DNA of 64,000 nt from Rhopalosiphum padi (Eukaryota > Arthropoda > Insecta > Hemiptera > Aphididae): positions 41,205,858-41,269,857 of the forward strand of contig NC_083598.1 of the NCBI RefSeq assembly GCF_020882245.1. The letters are read 5' to 3'. The notes beneath the pieces were generated by a model. The model was given only the letters and a program-made list of their open reading frames with translations, was not told the DNA's origin and did no database searches. This document shows, one piece after another, positions 44,901 to 52,700 of the stretch (the stretch's first letter is position 1; each line of letters starts with the position of its first letter). The position numbers were made by a program, and so were the translations under genes.

Positions 44901-47900
44901 ATCGCGTTTTCTGCTGAGTTTATAAATTAATATTATTATATAAAATATATATATATTAATATTATATATATTTAAATTCTTTATTTTTATTTTCGATTCC
45001 ACAAAATATTTCTGAATAGCTCCAACTCTATTCTAACAAAACATAATTTAGTATGGATGGACATGGTTCAGTCATACAGTTTTTTAGTTTAAAATTAATT
45101 AGTCCAATAAAATTTTCTTTTAATTCGTATCAGATTAAATTGAATTCGATATAGGTTTAAATTTATTCACCGACTTATTTTAATATATAAAGAATTTATA
45201 CTTATATATTATGTAAACAAATTAATTATTCACAAAATGAATTGTTTCAAATTATAGAAAACATTAAAAACTTATAATTTATATTGAACAAGAGGTAAAT
45301 CTATGTATTTTTTATTAGGACAGCATTTCCTTTTTTTTCTATTGTCTGTCTTTTAAAAATGCGAACTGATTGTAAAATAATTTTTACTTTGAAATATAGT
45401 AGTAAATTAGTTTTGAAACTTTTTTAAAAAATAAATTATTTATAAGGGATAAGATAATAAAAGATAAGTAATTTAATAACATAAAAAATTATTCAAATAT
45501 TTTTAATATTTTTACTTGTAACGTGTCTTAAATGTAATTCATTGTGCTGAATTAATTATTATTTTGTAAAACTAAATTTAAGTTTTATCATATTTTGTAT
45601 TTTTTTTCTACATTAATTCATTTCTCGTAAGGTTTTAAAACTTGTATAAGTACTACGTTTTTAAAGCTATAACTTATTTATAACATTTTCTCCAAAAATA
45701 TGAATCGTATTTTGTAATGATGCGGATACAGAAAATAAAAATAATGGCCTTGAAAGAGTAATAAATGAGTACCTATATTTTTTATAATGGATATTGAGGG
45801 GTAGATTGTGAATATATTAACATTTAGTTTAATGTAATAGTATAATTATACTCAATTTATGTTTATGATTCACATTTTTGAAGTTAAACAGATTCCGCGG
45901 AATTTAATATAAAATTGTCCAAAAATGAAACAACATTTCACGAGGTATATATTTATAGATTCATTTTAACATGATTGTAAATATCGTAAAAACAATATAA
46001 TGTACTATTGCACTAGTATTAAATCGTAATAAAAAAATATTTAAATAGTATAGGGTTTGTAGAATAACTAATATAGGATATGTAATATATAAACGATGTT
46101 AAACGGTTTTAAATTTAAATTTGAACTTACACTATAATAGAATGCCTATAATTTTTTACTATACATAGAATTTGAACATGAATACGAAATATATAAAATA
46201 CAAATAGAGGTTTTATGTTATGATTTTTATATTTTGAAGTTTAATTAAAAATATAATAATACGGTAGCTTTTGATATTTCATTACTAGAATTAGTAGAAT
46301 TTCTCATACAGAACAATAGACAATATAAAACTAAATCAATGTTGTGTACCTAATATAATTTATAAGTATTTTATACATGCATAATAATGGATTTCATATT
46401 TGTAACAATGCCAGAATATTACATTATAAGTTATTATAGTACTATTCATAAATATATTATAATATACAGTGTGATCACTTCTTCATTATAATATAACAAT
46501 ACATTTTTTATCCGGATTATGTTGGATTGAACTGGGACTTAGTTGACAAACTAGGAAGTCCCTATACATATACATGTATAGGAACATTTCAATTTTTTAA
46601 CTCTGTTGATATATGTACATTGTACAATGTACATACACAATTAAATTTGTATTTGTTTTATAAGTAGAGCTTGGATTTTGTAGTGAATGTTTCTCTTTTG
46701 ATGGGAGTGTTATAGAAGCATAATAATGATTATACATAAATACTGTTTGAATCGTTCCGATTTCAACGAAATAAATTTTATTTTGCTTAGTTTTTTTTTT
46801 CACGAAACGTGCTTTTTTTTGCTTTTTTTCTGATTTTTACGTAATTTTCATGAAAATTAATAACTTTGTATATTATACTTCAGCTCTACTATTATTTTGC
46901 CAAAAATTATAAATACAGTGAAAAAAAACCAATAATAAATAGATGACCAATTGAGTTAAGTAACTGACCAAATATACCAATATATACAAAATGTATAATT
47001 ATAAATTATATAAGTAACAGTTAAATACCTATTTTGAAAGTTTGAACCACCATATTTTTTTAATAGTAATTGTCACTGAATGAGAGCAATTTAAAATTTA
47101 ATTATAACGAATAAATACGTGTTTATGTATTAAATATTTATAATCGAACATTTTTTAACATAATATTATCTGATTTAATTTATTATCCTTATTATTTTTG
47201 TTATTAGAATACCATAAATAGTAATATTTAGTTTTATATTTAAAAAAATACATATTAAATATTAATGATAAAGTTTAATATGACTCATTTAGTCGAATTT
47301 GATTTTAGAACAATAATCATAAAATTATATAATAACCTTAAAAATAAAGATTTACTCAATTAAAGCATTTAAACTAGATAACTTTATTTATAAAAAATAC
47401 AAGTTTGAGATAAATATTGTATATTTACAGGGTATCAAAAGCTTGTCAAAGTCCCGATTCAATTCAACATGAGGTATATGATATTTTATATGTTAAATAA
47501 AGTTTGTGATAGTTTATGATTTTGTCGATTTGATAAATTATAATTCAATTCAATTGAATAGTAACTAAATTATTCGTAAAAAAACTTTTAAAGAAAAATA
47601 CAATTTAAATCTTATAATATAAAATCAGACATACCTACTCAATCTGATTAAAATACTAGTAGTTGATCGGATATAAATAAATCTTGGATAGTTTTTTTGC
47701 GAATATTTGATACGCATTTTATAATTGATTGTTATTATCTTGTTTAATATTAAATAATTAAAAAAAACTCTCTAAACTAATCTTGACGTTTATCTAACAT
47801 AGCAGTGTAATAGCTTTTATAATTTTTATTCAAATTGTTATACAAGTTTGAAGTTTATAACTTCCTACACCAGTTAACTATGATCAATAAAGTGTAAATT

Positions 47901-49429
47901 GTTTTTCTTATGTTTATCTTAAAATAAATCCCGATTTATATTTTCAAATCTAAAAACGTATAACGCGATTACATTGTATATAAGTAAACAACGTTATTAG
48001 TTTTTTTTTCGTCGTATCCATATTTTATATATTTAATGCTATTTGAGTAGGATTGCTACGTAGCATTATTATTTAATGGGAAACGTCTTAGGTTTATTAC
48101 GTATATATTTAGTATTTTTTTCTTATCAGGTTCTAATACTTAGTATAAGCTATACTGGACGATGATTTATATCCGTATTCTATTAAAGCCATTGATCGTC
48201 GATCAAAATGTTTTCGTTAAAAATAATTATTCATAAAATGTCCAATACAGTCAATAGTAAACACGATTTTTTCAATTTGAACGTATAGTTTGTATAGATA
48301 TACATATATTTTAAATTACCTATATAAAGGATATATTGTTTATATTAAAATTGTATTTTTAACTTTTTTTTTACAAAACCATTGAATATCTTTATTCTTT
48401 ACCCAGAAATTGTAATAAATATGCTAAATATTTATGTGAAACTATGATGTAGTTAGTTTCTAATATATATATACATTAAAAGTTTATCACTTATTCATTT
48501 TTATAACTGCTTTGTTTATTCACAAACTATTTTGATGAAAATAAATTAAATAAAAATATATTTTAGTAAAAATAATGTAGCAGTTCTAAAATATAACGTA
48601 AATGTAAATATTTTTCTAAAAAATGATATCAATATCATCTTATCAACAATTCCTAAGTAAATTTAAACATAAGACAATTCGATGTTTGGAGTTTAATTTG
48701 ATAGAAAATATAAATTTATAATCTTAGTTTAATGGCAAATTTATAGAATTTATTTAAATCAATTTTTATAAATCTAAAGGTAGAAATTGTTTTTCATAAT
48801 ATTAGTATAATATGTGTATATTATCCATGATTCTATTGGTTTGTATCCACCACTAATTTTTAACAAGAAACCTATGGAACTTGTCGTCTAATTAAGATTT
48901 TGATTGTCTTTATAACCTAGTTTTTTAATGCAAAATCAAATATTTGAAGAATATTTTTTATAAATTTATATTATTATTATTTTTTTTTTTTATCTTGAAT
49001 TATATTTTTGTACTGTGAGAATGTTTTCTGTCCGAGCAATTCTGTATTGTGAATAACTAACACAGCCCTAGTTAAAAAGTTGTGTATATTATTATATTAT
49101 ATAATACATGATCGAGAATTTTGATCAATGAAATTATCGTATATGTAAGTGTACGATAAAATATATATACGACTATATATGAAACACTTTTCGCGATATA
49201 TTGTGTTTTGTATTACTATATATAAACATTTATTGTTATAATACGCAATAGTGAGATGGCACTTGTTTTAGATAATATTATCACAAATTTAATATTAGAG
49301 AGAGAGAGAGACAATAGCAAACAGACAGAGCTGGACACTTACGATTTTCGTGTTGAGATTTCGTAGTTGAGATTCGGCGTATCGGAAATCACGTTTAGAC
49401 TTTCGGTGATCCGCGGGCTTCGCGTCCAT
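4159..49429 (-). CDS. RING-HC finger protein, putative E3 ubiquitin ligase (split over about 45 kb; 3' end not seen)
   Basis: Three exons join in frame: 49,429-49,343 (29 codons, phase 0), 25,504-25,442 (21 codons, phase 0) and 4,700-4,159 (180 codons plus 2 nt). The first 50 residues are basic, then form a short coiled coil with L22, L25, I29, L32 and L36 in 3-4 spacing. I29 ends exon 1, so the heptad crosses the junction in register. An acidic stretch (residues 37-50) leads into a C3HC4 RING: C51, C54, C66, H68, C72, C75, C93, C96. After it comes a low-complexity tail rich in Arg, Ala, Ser and Gly with ten Asp codons in a row. Proteins with this RING usually recruit an E2 and transfer ubiquitin; that role is inferred from the family. 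I do not recognise the orthologue. Exon 3 ends at a GTACTT donor in phase 2 and the next exon was not found. The plus-strand lipase gene lies inside intron 1. Linking the exons is inference from phase, splice sites and the heptad. Confidence 0.62.
4242..4271 (-). repeat. GAC trinucleotide run encoding Asp10
   Basis: Ten consecutive Asp codons (nine GAC and one GAT on the minus strand) lie inside the RING exon. The run probably varies in length between individuals and gives the protein a strongly acidic patch. Confidence 0.85.
4701..4970 (-). CDS. Possible alternative N-terminal extension of the RING exon
   Basis: The frame stays open upstream of the RING acceptor to an ATG at 4,970, adding 90 codons that start MSQKQYYAKP. 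The outer half (about 4,830-4,970) has mixed, codon-like composition. The inner half looks like intron and ends at a good acceptor. It could be an alternative first exon with its own promoter, a retained-intron isoform, or a chance open frame. No clear donor was found that would splice the outer part to the RING exon. Confidence 0.25.
8667..8684. repeat. (TA)9 microsatellite
   Basis: An uninterrupted dinucleotide run inside RING intron 2. Confidence 0.85.
9486..9551 (+). other. Unassigned exon-like segment
   Basis: A 66-nt block sits between a pyrimidine-rich ATTATTTTAG acceptor and a perfect CAA/GTAAGT donor. It is open for 22 codons in phase 0 (IFVYQERTTG then SIIPTLVFSNTQ). It is more GC-rich than its flanks. 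No partner exon on this strand was found, so it may be an exon of a non-coding RNA or chance. Confidence 0.2.
11008..11191. mobile_element. 184-bp MITE, pogo/Tigger-like, with TA target duplication
   Basis: The left end begins CAGTAAAATCCCGTTACAAC and the right end is its imperfect inverse, ending CGGGAAATTACTG; 21 of the outer 24 positions pair. Both ends are flanked by TA (11,006-11,007 and 11,192-11,193), the duplication made by the Tc1/mariner superfamily. The interior has further cgttataacg palindromes and no coding capacity, so it is non-autonomous. The pogo/Tigger label rests on the CAGT terminus and is tentative. It lies in an intron of the RING gene. Confidence 0.75.
20320..20359. 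repeat. Perfect 18-bp inverted repeat with 4-nt loop
   Basis: Arm 20,320-20,337 (gtacttttaaaattataa) and arm 20,342-20,359 are exact reverse complements around the loop caaa. It could form a stable cruciform or RNA hairpin. No further flanking pairing is seen. Confidence 0.85.
25442..25504 (-). CDS. RING gene, 21-codon coiled-coil/acidic exon
   Basis: This 63-nt exon has a TTTTACAG acceptor and a GTGGGT donor, phase 0 on both sides. It encodes DKLLNKLDEK followed by an acidic stretch ending PEEE. Its leucines continue the heptad of the exon at 49.3 kb. Its acidic end is a natural lead into the RING cysteines at 4.7 kb. Codons are mixed and fairly GC-rich against AT-rich flanks. Confidence 0.6.
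25505..28660. other. RING intron 1 part and upstream region of the lipase
   Basis: Moderately GC-rich compared with the rest, with CpG-bearing patches at 25.65-26.1 kb, 27.0-27.3 kb and 27.5-28.0 kb. The lipase promoter must lie at its right end. No TATA box or initiator can be singled out among the many TA-rich words. A 97-codon minus frame at 27,747-28,040 is unrecognised. Confidence 0.4.
28661..28709 (+). CDS. Lipase exon 1 (signal peptide)
   Basis: The ATG at 28,661 is the first in frame after a TGA at 28,646. It encodes MVALGMMACMTFTLFW and one base of the next codon, then a GTGAGT donor. Intron 1 is only 59 nt. Confidence 0.8.
28661..39250 (+). CDS. Pancreatic-lipase-family secreted lipase, complete (7 exons, 319 aa)
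   Basis: Exons are 28,661-28,709, 28,769-28,868, 29,077-29,168, 29,270-29,518, 34,189-34,407, 38,934-39,111 and 39,178-39,250. They total 960 nt, with every phase matching. Residues 1-17 are a short hydrophobic signal peptide, pointing to secretion. The alpha/beta-hydrolase core shows the oxyanion-side motif VHGF (63-66), IIIVDW (90-95), the nucleophile elbow GFSLG with S141, the acid D166 in GLDPAFP, and H241 in CSHDRAW followed by YFAES. The triad is therefore complete. The beta-9 segment GHADFFPNGG (206-215) is typical of the family. C222 and C239 should bracket a short lid of 16 residues, and C263/C274 can form another disulphide. The length suits arthropod members. Lipids or phospholipids are the expected substrates; the exact one cannot be read from sequence. 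The gene lies inside RING intron 1 on the opposite strand. Confidence 0.92.
28769..28868 (+). CDS. Lipase exon 2
   Basis: The acceptor is TCGTTCAG, phase 1 in and phase 2 out. The exon encodes residues 17-50 (start of the mature protein), including C31, C34 and C35 and the FFSYSR strand before the core. The donor GT is the first unit of a (GT)8 microsatellite. Confidence 0.85.
28869..28884 (+). repeat. (GT)8 microsatellite at the lipase intron 2 donor
   Basis: The run begins exactly at the exon 2/intron 2 border and continues into imperfect TATG/TGTA units. Several GT dinucleotides are therefore available as alternative donors. Confidence 0.9.
29077..29168 (+). CDS. Lipase exon 3 (oxyanion strand)
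   Basis: The acceptor is CCTACGCAG, phase 2 in and phase 1 out. The exon encodes residues 51-80 with LTTVIYVHGF, the strand and turn equivalent to the family's IHGW motif, here with Phe instead of Trp. Confidence 0.88.
29270..29518 (+). CDS. Lipase exon 4 (nucleophile elbow)
   Basis: The acceptor is GTTTGTAG and the donor GTTAGT, phase 1 at both ends. The exon encodes residues 81-163, including VDW, the conserved helix and the GFSLG elbow with catalytic S141. Intron 4 that follows is 4,670 nt. Confidence 0.92.
29948..29979. repeat. (TA)16 microsatellite in lipase intron 4
   Basis: An uninterrupted 32-bp dinucleotide run. Confidence 0.9.
32966..32992. repeat. Heptanucleotide tandem repeat GTATTTT, about 3.9 copies
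   Basis: Four consecutive units at exact 7-bp spacing in lipase intron 4, the last one incomplete. Confidence 0.85.
34189..34407 (+). CDS. Lipase exon 5 (catalytic Asp, beta-9 loop)
   Basis: The acceptor is TTTTCTAG and the donor GTGAGT, phase 1 at both ends. The exon encodes residues 164-236: GLDPAFP with D166, the HTDGG segment, GHADFFPNGG and C222 at the start of the lid. Intron 5 is 4,526 nt. Confidence 0.92.
34408..38933 (+). other. Lipase intron 5 (4,526 nt)
   Basis: AT-rich intron containing the TTAGG run at 34.68 kb and a mixed-composition patch at 35.5-36.2 kb with a 76-codon unrecognised frame. Confidence 0.7.
34680..34694 (+). repeat. Interstitial TTAGG x3
   Basis: Three exact copies of the ancestral insect telomere repeat TTAGG lie in lipase intron 5. 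The run is short and could be chance or a repair scar. Confidence 0.6.
38934..39111 (+). CDS. Lipase exon 6 (catalytic His)
   Basis: The acceptor is TTTTTTAG and the donor GTATGT, phase 1 in and phase 2 out. The exon encodes residues 237-295, with C239 closing the lid, H241 in CSHDRAWEYFAES, and C263 and C274. Confidence 0.92.
39178..39250 (+). CDS. Lipase exon 7 (C-terminus and stop)
   Basis: The acceptor is CATTTTCAG, phase 2 in. The exon encodes residues 296-319, including GQFYLAT, the final core strand, and stops at TAA 39,248-39,250. Intron 6 is only 66 nt. There is no extra C-terminal PLAT domain, as usual for arthropod members. Confidence 0.9.
39291..39296 (+). terminator. Poly(A) signal AATAAA of the lipase gene
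   Basis: A canonical AATAAA lies 41 nt after the lipase stop, followed by a T/G-containing stretch (tatgttcttgg). This suggests a very short 3' UTR. Confidence 0.55.
40522..40545. repeat. (CA)12 microsatellite
   Basis: An uninterrupted run on the left edge of the CpG-richer block at 40.57-41.2 kb. Confidence 0.9.
40570..41180. other. CpG-richer islet of unknown function
   Basis: This block is clearly richer in GC and CpG than its surroundings, with overlapping open frames of 74-81 codons on both strands, none recognisable. A good acceptor (TTTTCTGTTTTTCAG) ends at about 40,980. It could be a promoter, a non-coding RNA exon or an old insertion. It lies in RING intron 1, about 1.3 kb past the lipase. 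Confidence 0.3.
46612..46635. repeat. 24-bp perfect palindrome
   Basis: The sequence centred on tgtaca reads identically on both strands over 24 bases, with inner units gtacatt and aatgtac. A second weaker palindrome, cctatacat / atgtatagg, lies about 40 bp upstream at 46,561-46,582. Confidence 0.85.
49297..49311. repeat. (AG)7 microsatellite next to RING exon 1
   Basis: A short AG run about 30 bp intronic of the exon 1 donor of the RING gene. Confidence 0.8.
49343..49429 (-). CDS. RING gene, first coding exon
   Basis: The exon encodes 29 residues starting MDAKPADHRK and ending LRNLNTKI. The ATG is the first in its frame after an upstream TAA near 49,500. It has G at +4 and an A at -2 rather than a purine at -3. 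The exon ends at a consensus GTAAGT donor in phase 0. It lies at the inner edge of a GC-rich, CpG-bearing block, as expected for a 5' exon in an otherwise AT-rich region. Confidence 0.6.
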
Positions 49430-49760
49430 GTCGACGGCCGTTCGTCGTACCACTGCGATCACCGTAATACTGCCACGAATGTGTCGTACGCGTCGTCGAA
49501 AATGGTTTTAGGAGGGTAGCAGTGTGGTGGGGTAGTTTTTTGGGCTGGAGGGCGACTCGACGTCAGCGACGACGGGAAGCGCGCGCCTGTGTTGTTATGA
49601 CTGCGGAGCCCCCAGACTTGCGCGATGACCGCTTGGTTCAGAAGTATTTTGGATCTCGTCGGAAATCGCGTGTTGTCATCCCGGTAGACTCGTCGAGATG
49701 TTCGAACCATGGCCTCTACGATGGGTTATGGTTACAAAATATTTACATATATTATGTAAT
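49430..49760 (-). promoter_or_regulatory. GC/CpG-rich 5' region of the RING gene
   Basis: The sequence changes abruptly from AT-rich to GC-rich with many CpGs, directly upstream of the start codon at 49,429. It is the likely 5' UTR and core promoter. It contains an 83-codon open frame on the minus strand (ATG at 49,710, TGA ending at 49,459). That frame would be an upstream ORF, in a different frame from the main start, if transcription begins above 49,710. No TATA box or initiator is convincing. Confidence 0.4.
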
Positions 49761-52700
49761 ATTATGTACCGTATAGTGGACCCCTGCGGAGACCGGTAGA
49801 CCTGCCTACCTGCTCTATATTGTATAATGCGCTGAAATAACCATGAATTTCAAACCCCCTATCATTGAACTGTGGGGGAGATATTATTATTTTAGGGTAT
49901 TTTTATCGTTCTCCGTGATGTTTCCGCAATCATTTTTGTGTCCCTCGATAAAAATAAACTAAGATTAATGAAGAGTTGTACCTTGAATCGTAGAAATATT
50001 ATAGGCATCCTTACAGCCTAGATGCGGTCAAATTACATTTTACATTTAGAATGTTATATTATTTACTTAATTACACTAAAAAAATGACCACATATGTATA
50101 TGTTTAAACTTTTTTTTTTTAAATAATAAGTTTCATAGTTAAATTGATCGACCACCGGCTTGGTGATCCAAATACTTAACATATTTTATATAGTGCATAA
50201 CAACCATGATGGAATAATACATTTTCGTATTACTGTTTTAAATAATTAGTCGAAGACATAAAATGACTACACAAGTCAATGAACTTAGTTAAATGAAAAA
50301 AAAACAAAGTTTGAATTTTACTTCAAAAATCAAGGAAATCGAACTGCTATATAAAAGTTTTGAGTTAACCTCGTCATTTAGTACTTATATCGCTGCAATG
50401 GACTCGTTAAATTCAACTGATGCGATAGTAAAAATCATTGTATACTAAAAATGGTTCTGAACAGTGTATTGACCTACTAACAAGACTTTCTACTAGAAAC
50501 AACTTTATGCAAAGTTGAAATTTGATATTTGTCAAAATATTTTTGTTTTTTAATAAATGACGACAAACGTAAAAAAAAATTTAAACAAAATTCATGATTG
50601 TAAAACCAATACATTAATTACTCCGCTTAAGATTTAATGACGACAAAATAATACATCGTAATAACGAATAGATTGTATGTGTATACAGTATACTATATAG
50701 TGTATATAGATTTAAGTTGTTGTTACACTCGATTTTATTGCAACCTCTAATAAATAACTATAATATATTATATTTATATAGAAGTATGGTTTCTATTATA
50801 TTTATTAAATTCAAAATAATCTTAATAATTTATGTAAACACATACGCGTCAGTACGTCATAATATAATAAACGGATGGTACATATATTATTGTTTTGTGT
50901 ATTTTACGAATAATCATTTTATGTTATATTTTAAATATTTTATTTATTTATTTTAGTCGATTCTACATACTTTTTTAAAATAATATTTTACAGTTAACAA
51001 TTGGAAGTATAGAAGCTTAAAAATAAATATACAATAATTTTCCAGTCTTGCAAATAATGATGAAATTGGCGATGGATTTCATAATACCAGAATATCTGTG
51101 CCTATAGTATAAATAGCAACGTTATCTGTTGAATATACCGTCGCTATGTTAAACTTTTCCACGCACAAAGTTCACTTTCGACGCTAGCTGGCGCTTTGTT
51201 GACAAACTTTTACTTACGCTTATATTTGATTTTCTGGTTTTCAGTATTATATATTCGTGCAAACTGAAATATTATACTCAAATGGTGAGGTTTGTTGTAT
51301 TTTTTAATCATTTATATTAGTCGCCTAGTCTAACCTAACCCAGAAGCAGGTAAATAATCTATAGCATCAAAGAATCTTTGAATAATATATAGGTGACATA
51401 ACATAGGTCTTATATTGACCCGCCATTCTATCAGTTCAAAATGCACACACTGCTTGTTTCACTGGAATTTATTTCACCGCATACCATGCCACTGCATTAA
51501 TCCATACTTGTAAGAGTTGTAAGTATGAGAATAAAACGGATTGAGAACCAAACGGTTCGTTGGACGTGGATAAGAAAAACCGGTAATGATCGCGTTTTCC
51601 TAGAAGACTGATTTATGACTTCAACAAATATAGCGGTCACCCGAACGCGAATATATCGTATTAAATGTGGAACTTTGTTGTCAAATTTATGCTTCAGGCG
51701 ATTCGGCAGACTTTGTAGTATACTACAATCAAGGCTGTAAATTTTAAACCACAGCCGTGGGTCCCTAACGGACCCTCGTCCGTTTATTATATGTTATTCG
51801 TGAGTGACTATTGTTGCCACGATGTTTTTCGGTGGTCAGTCTTATAATAATAATCAAATTCTTTACGTCCACAACCCATTGCACCATCTGATTATCAACG
51901 ATTTTCTAGGCGGAATCAAGTCGTTTTCGCACCGCTGTTAATTAGTGCATAGAGTGTTGTATTGTACAACAAAATTAAGGCGAAATGATTCTTGTATATA
52001 TGTAATACATATTATTTGATATTTTCTAGTCTTATAAATTCAGGTCCGACGAATTCTGTGTTGCTTGTTTCACGAAGATAACGAATTACGGGGAATGATA
52101 TCAAAGTAATGTATACTAATAATGTATATTAGTCATTTAGCTATTCGTAAAGTTAACAGTATAACCATAACAGATACTGTAATACTTATGAATTATACCA
52201 AACAAATTAAGTATAAGGTTTTTCAGACATTTTGTTAACATTAAGTTGAGCTGTTTAACTTTAATTGGAAGCACAAAAGTAAGAAGATAAATCGTCGAAA
52301 ATAAAGTTCAAAAAAGTGTAGGAGTAATCTCCAATACTTTCCAATAATTTACTAAAAATTATGGTTTACTGTTAAGTTATTACGTGGGCGTCACGTATAT
52401 ATAAATATTATTTATATTATATCTACAAGAATGCTCTAGTCTCCACGGCTGGTTTTTAAAATTAATTTTTGTTGGAAATGATGTGTATTATGTAGTGTGT
52501 ACAATGTGTACATAAGCTTATAAAATCTGAATAAAAGCTAGATATGACTAACGTGATCACTTTTCCTCACACTATATCCTTAAATTATATATACAATATA
52601 CATAATATAAAATGTATATATATATATATATATTATTTATTTATATATAAAAGTTCCACAAATCAAAATATATTCAATAAATTCATAACAATGAGTTTAG

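Larger units (their letters stand above)
39297..49342. other. Remainder of RING intron 1
   Basis: Contains the (CA)12 run, the CpG islet at 40.6-41.2 kb, a GC-richer block of non-coding appearance at 41.2-42.05 kb and another at 43.02-43.48 kb (91-codon minus frame, unrecognised). The 24-bp palindrome is at 46.6 kb. From 43.5 to 49.2 kb it is almost pure AT-rich sequence without gene signal. Confidence 0.5.

Noticed and set aside
49522..49776. 84-codon plus-strand frame at 49.5-49.8 kb
   Set aside because: It lies opposite the GC-rich 5' region of the RING gene and ends in AT-rich translated noise. Composition explains it.
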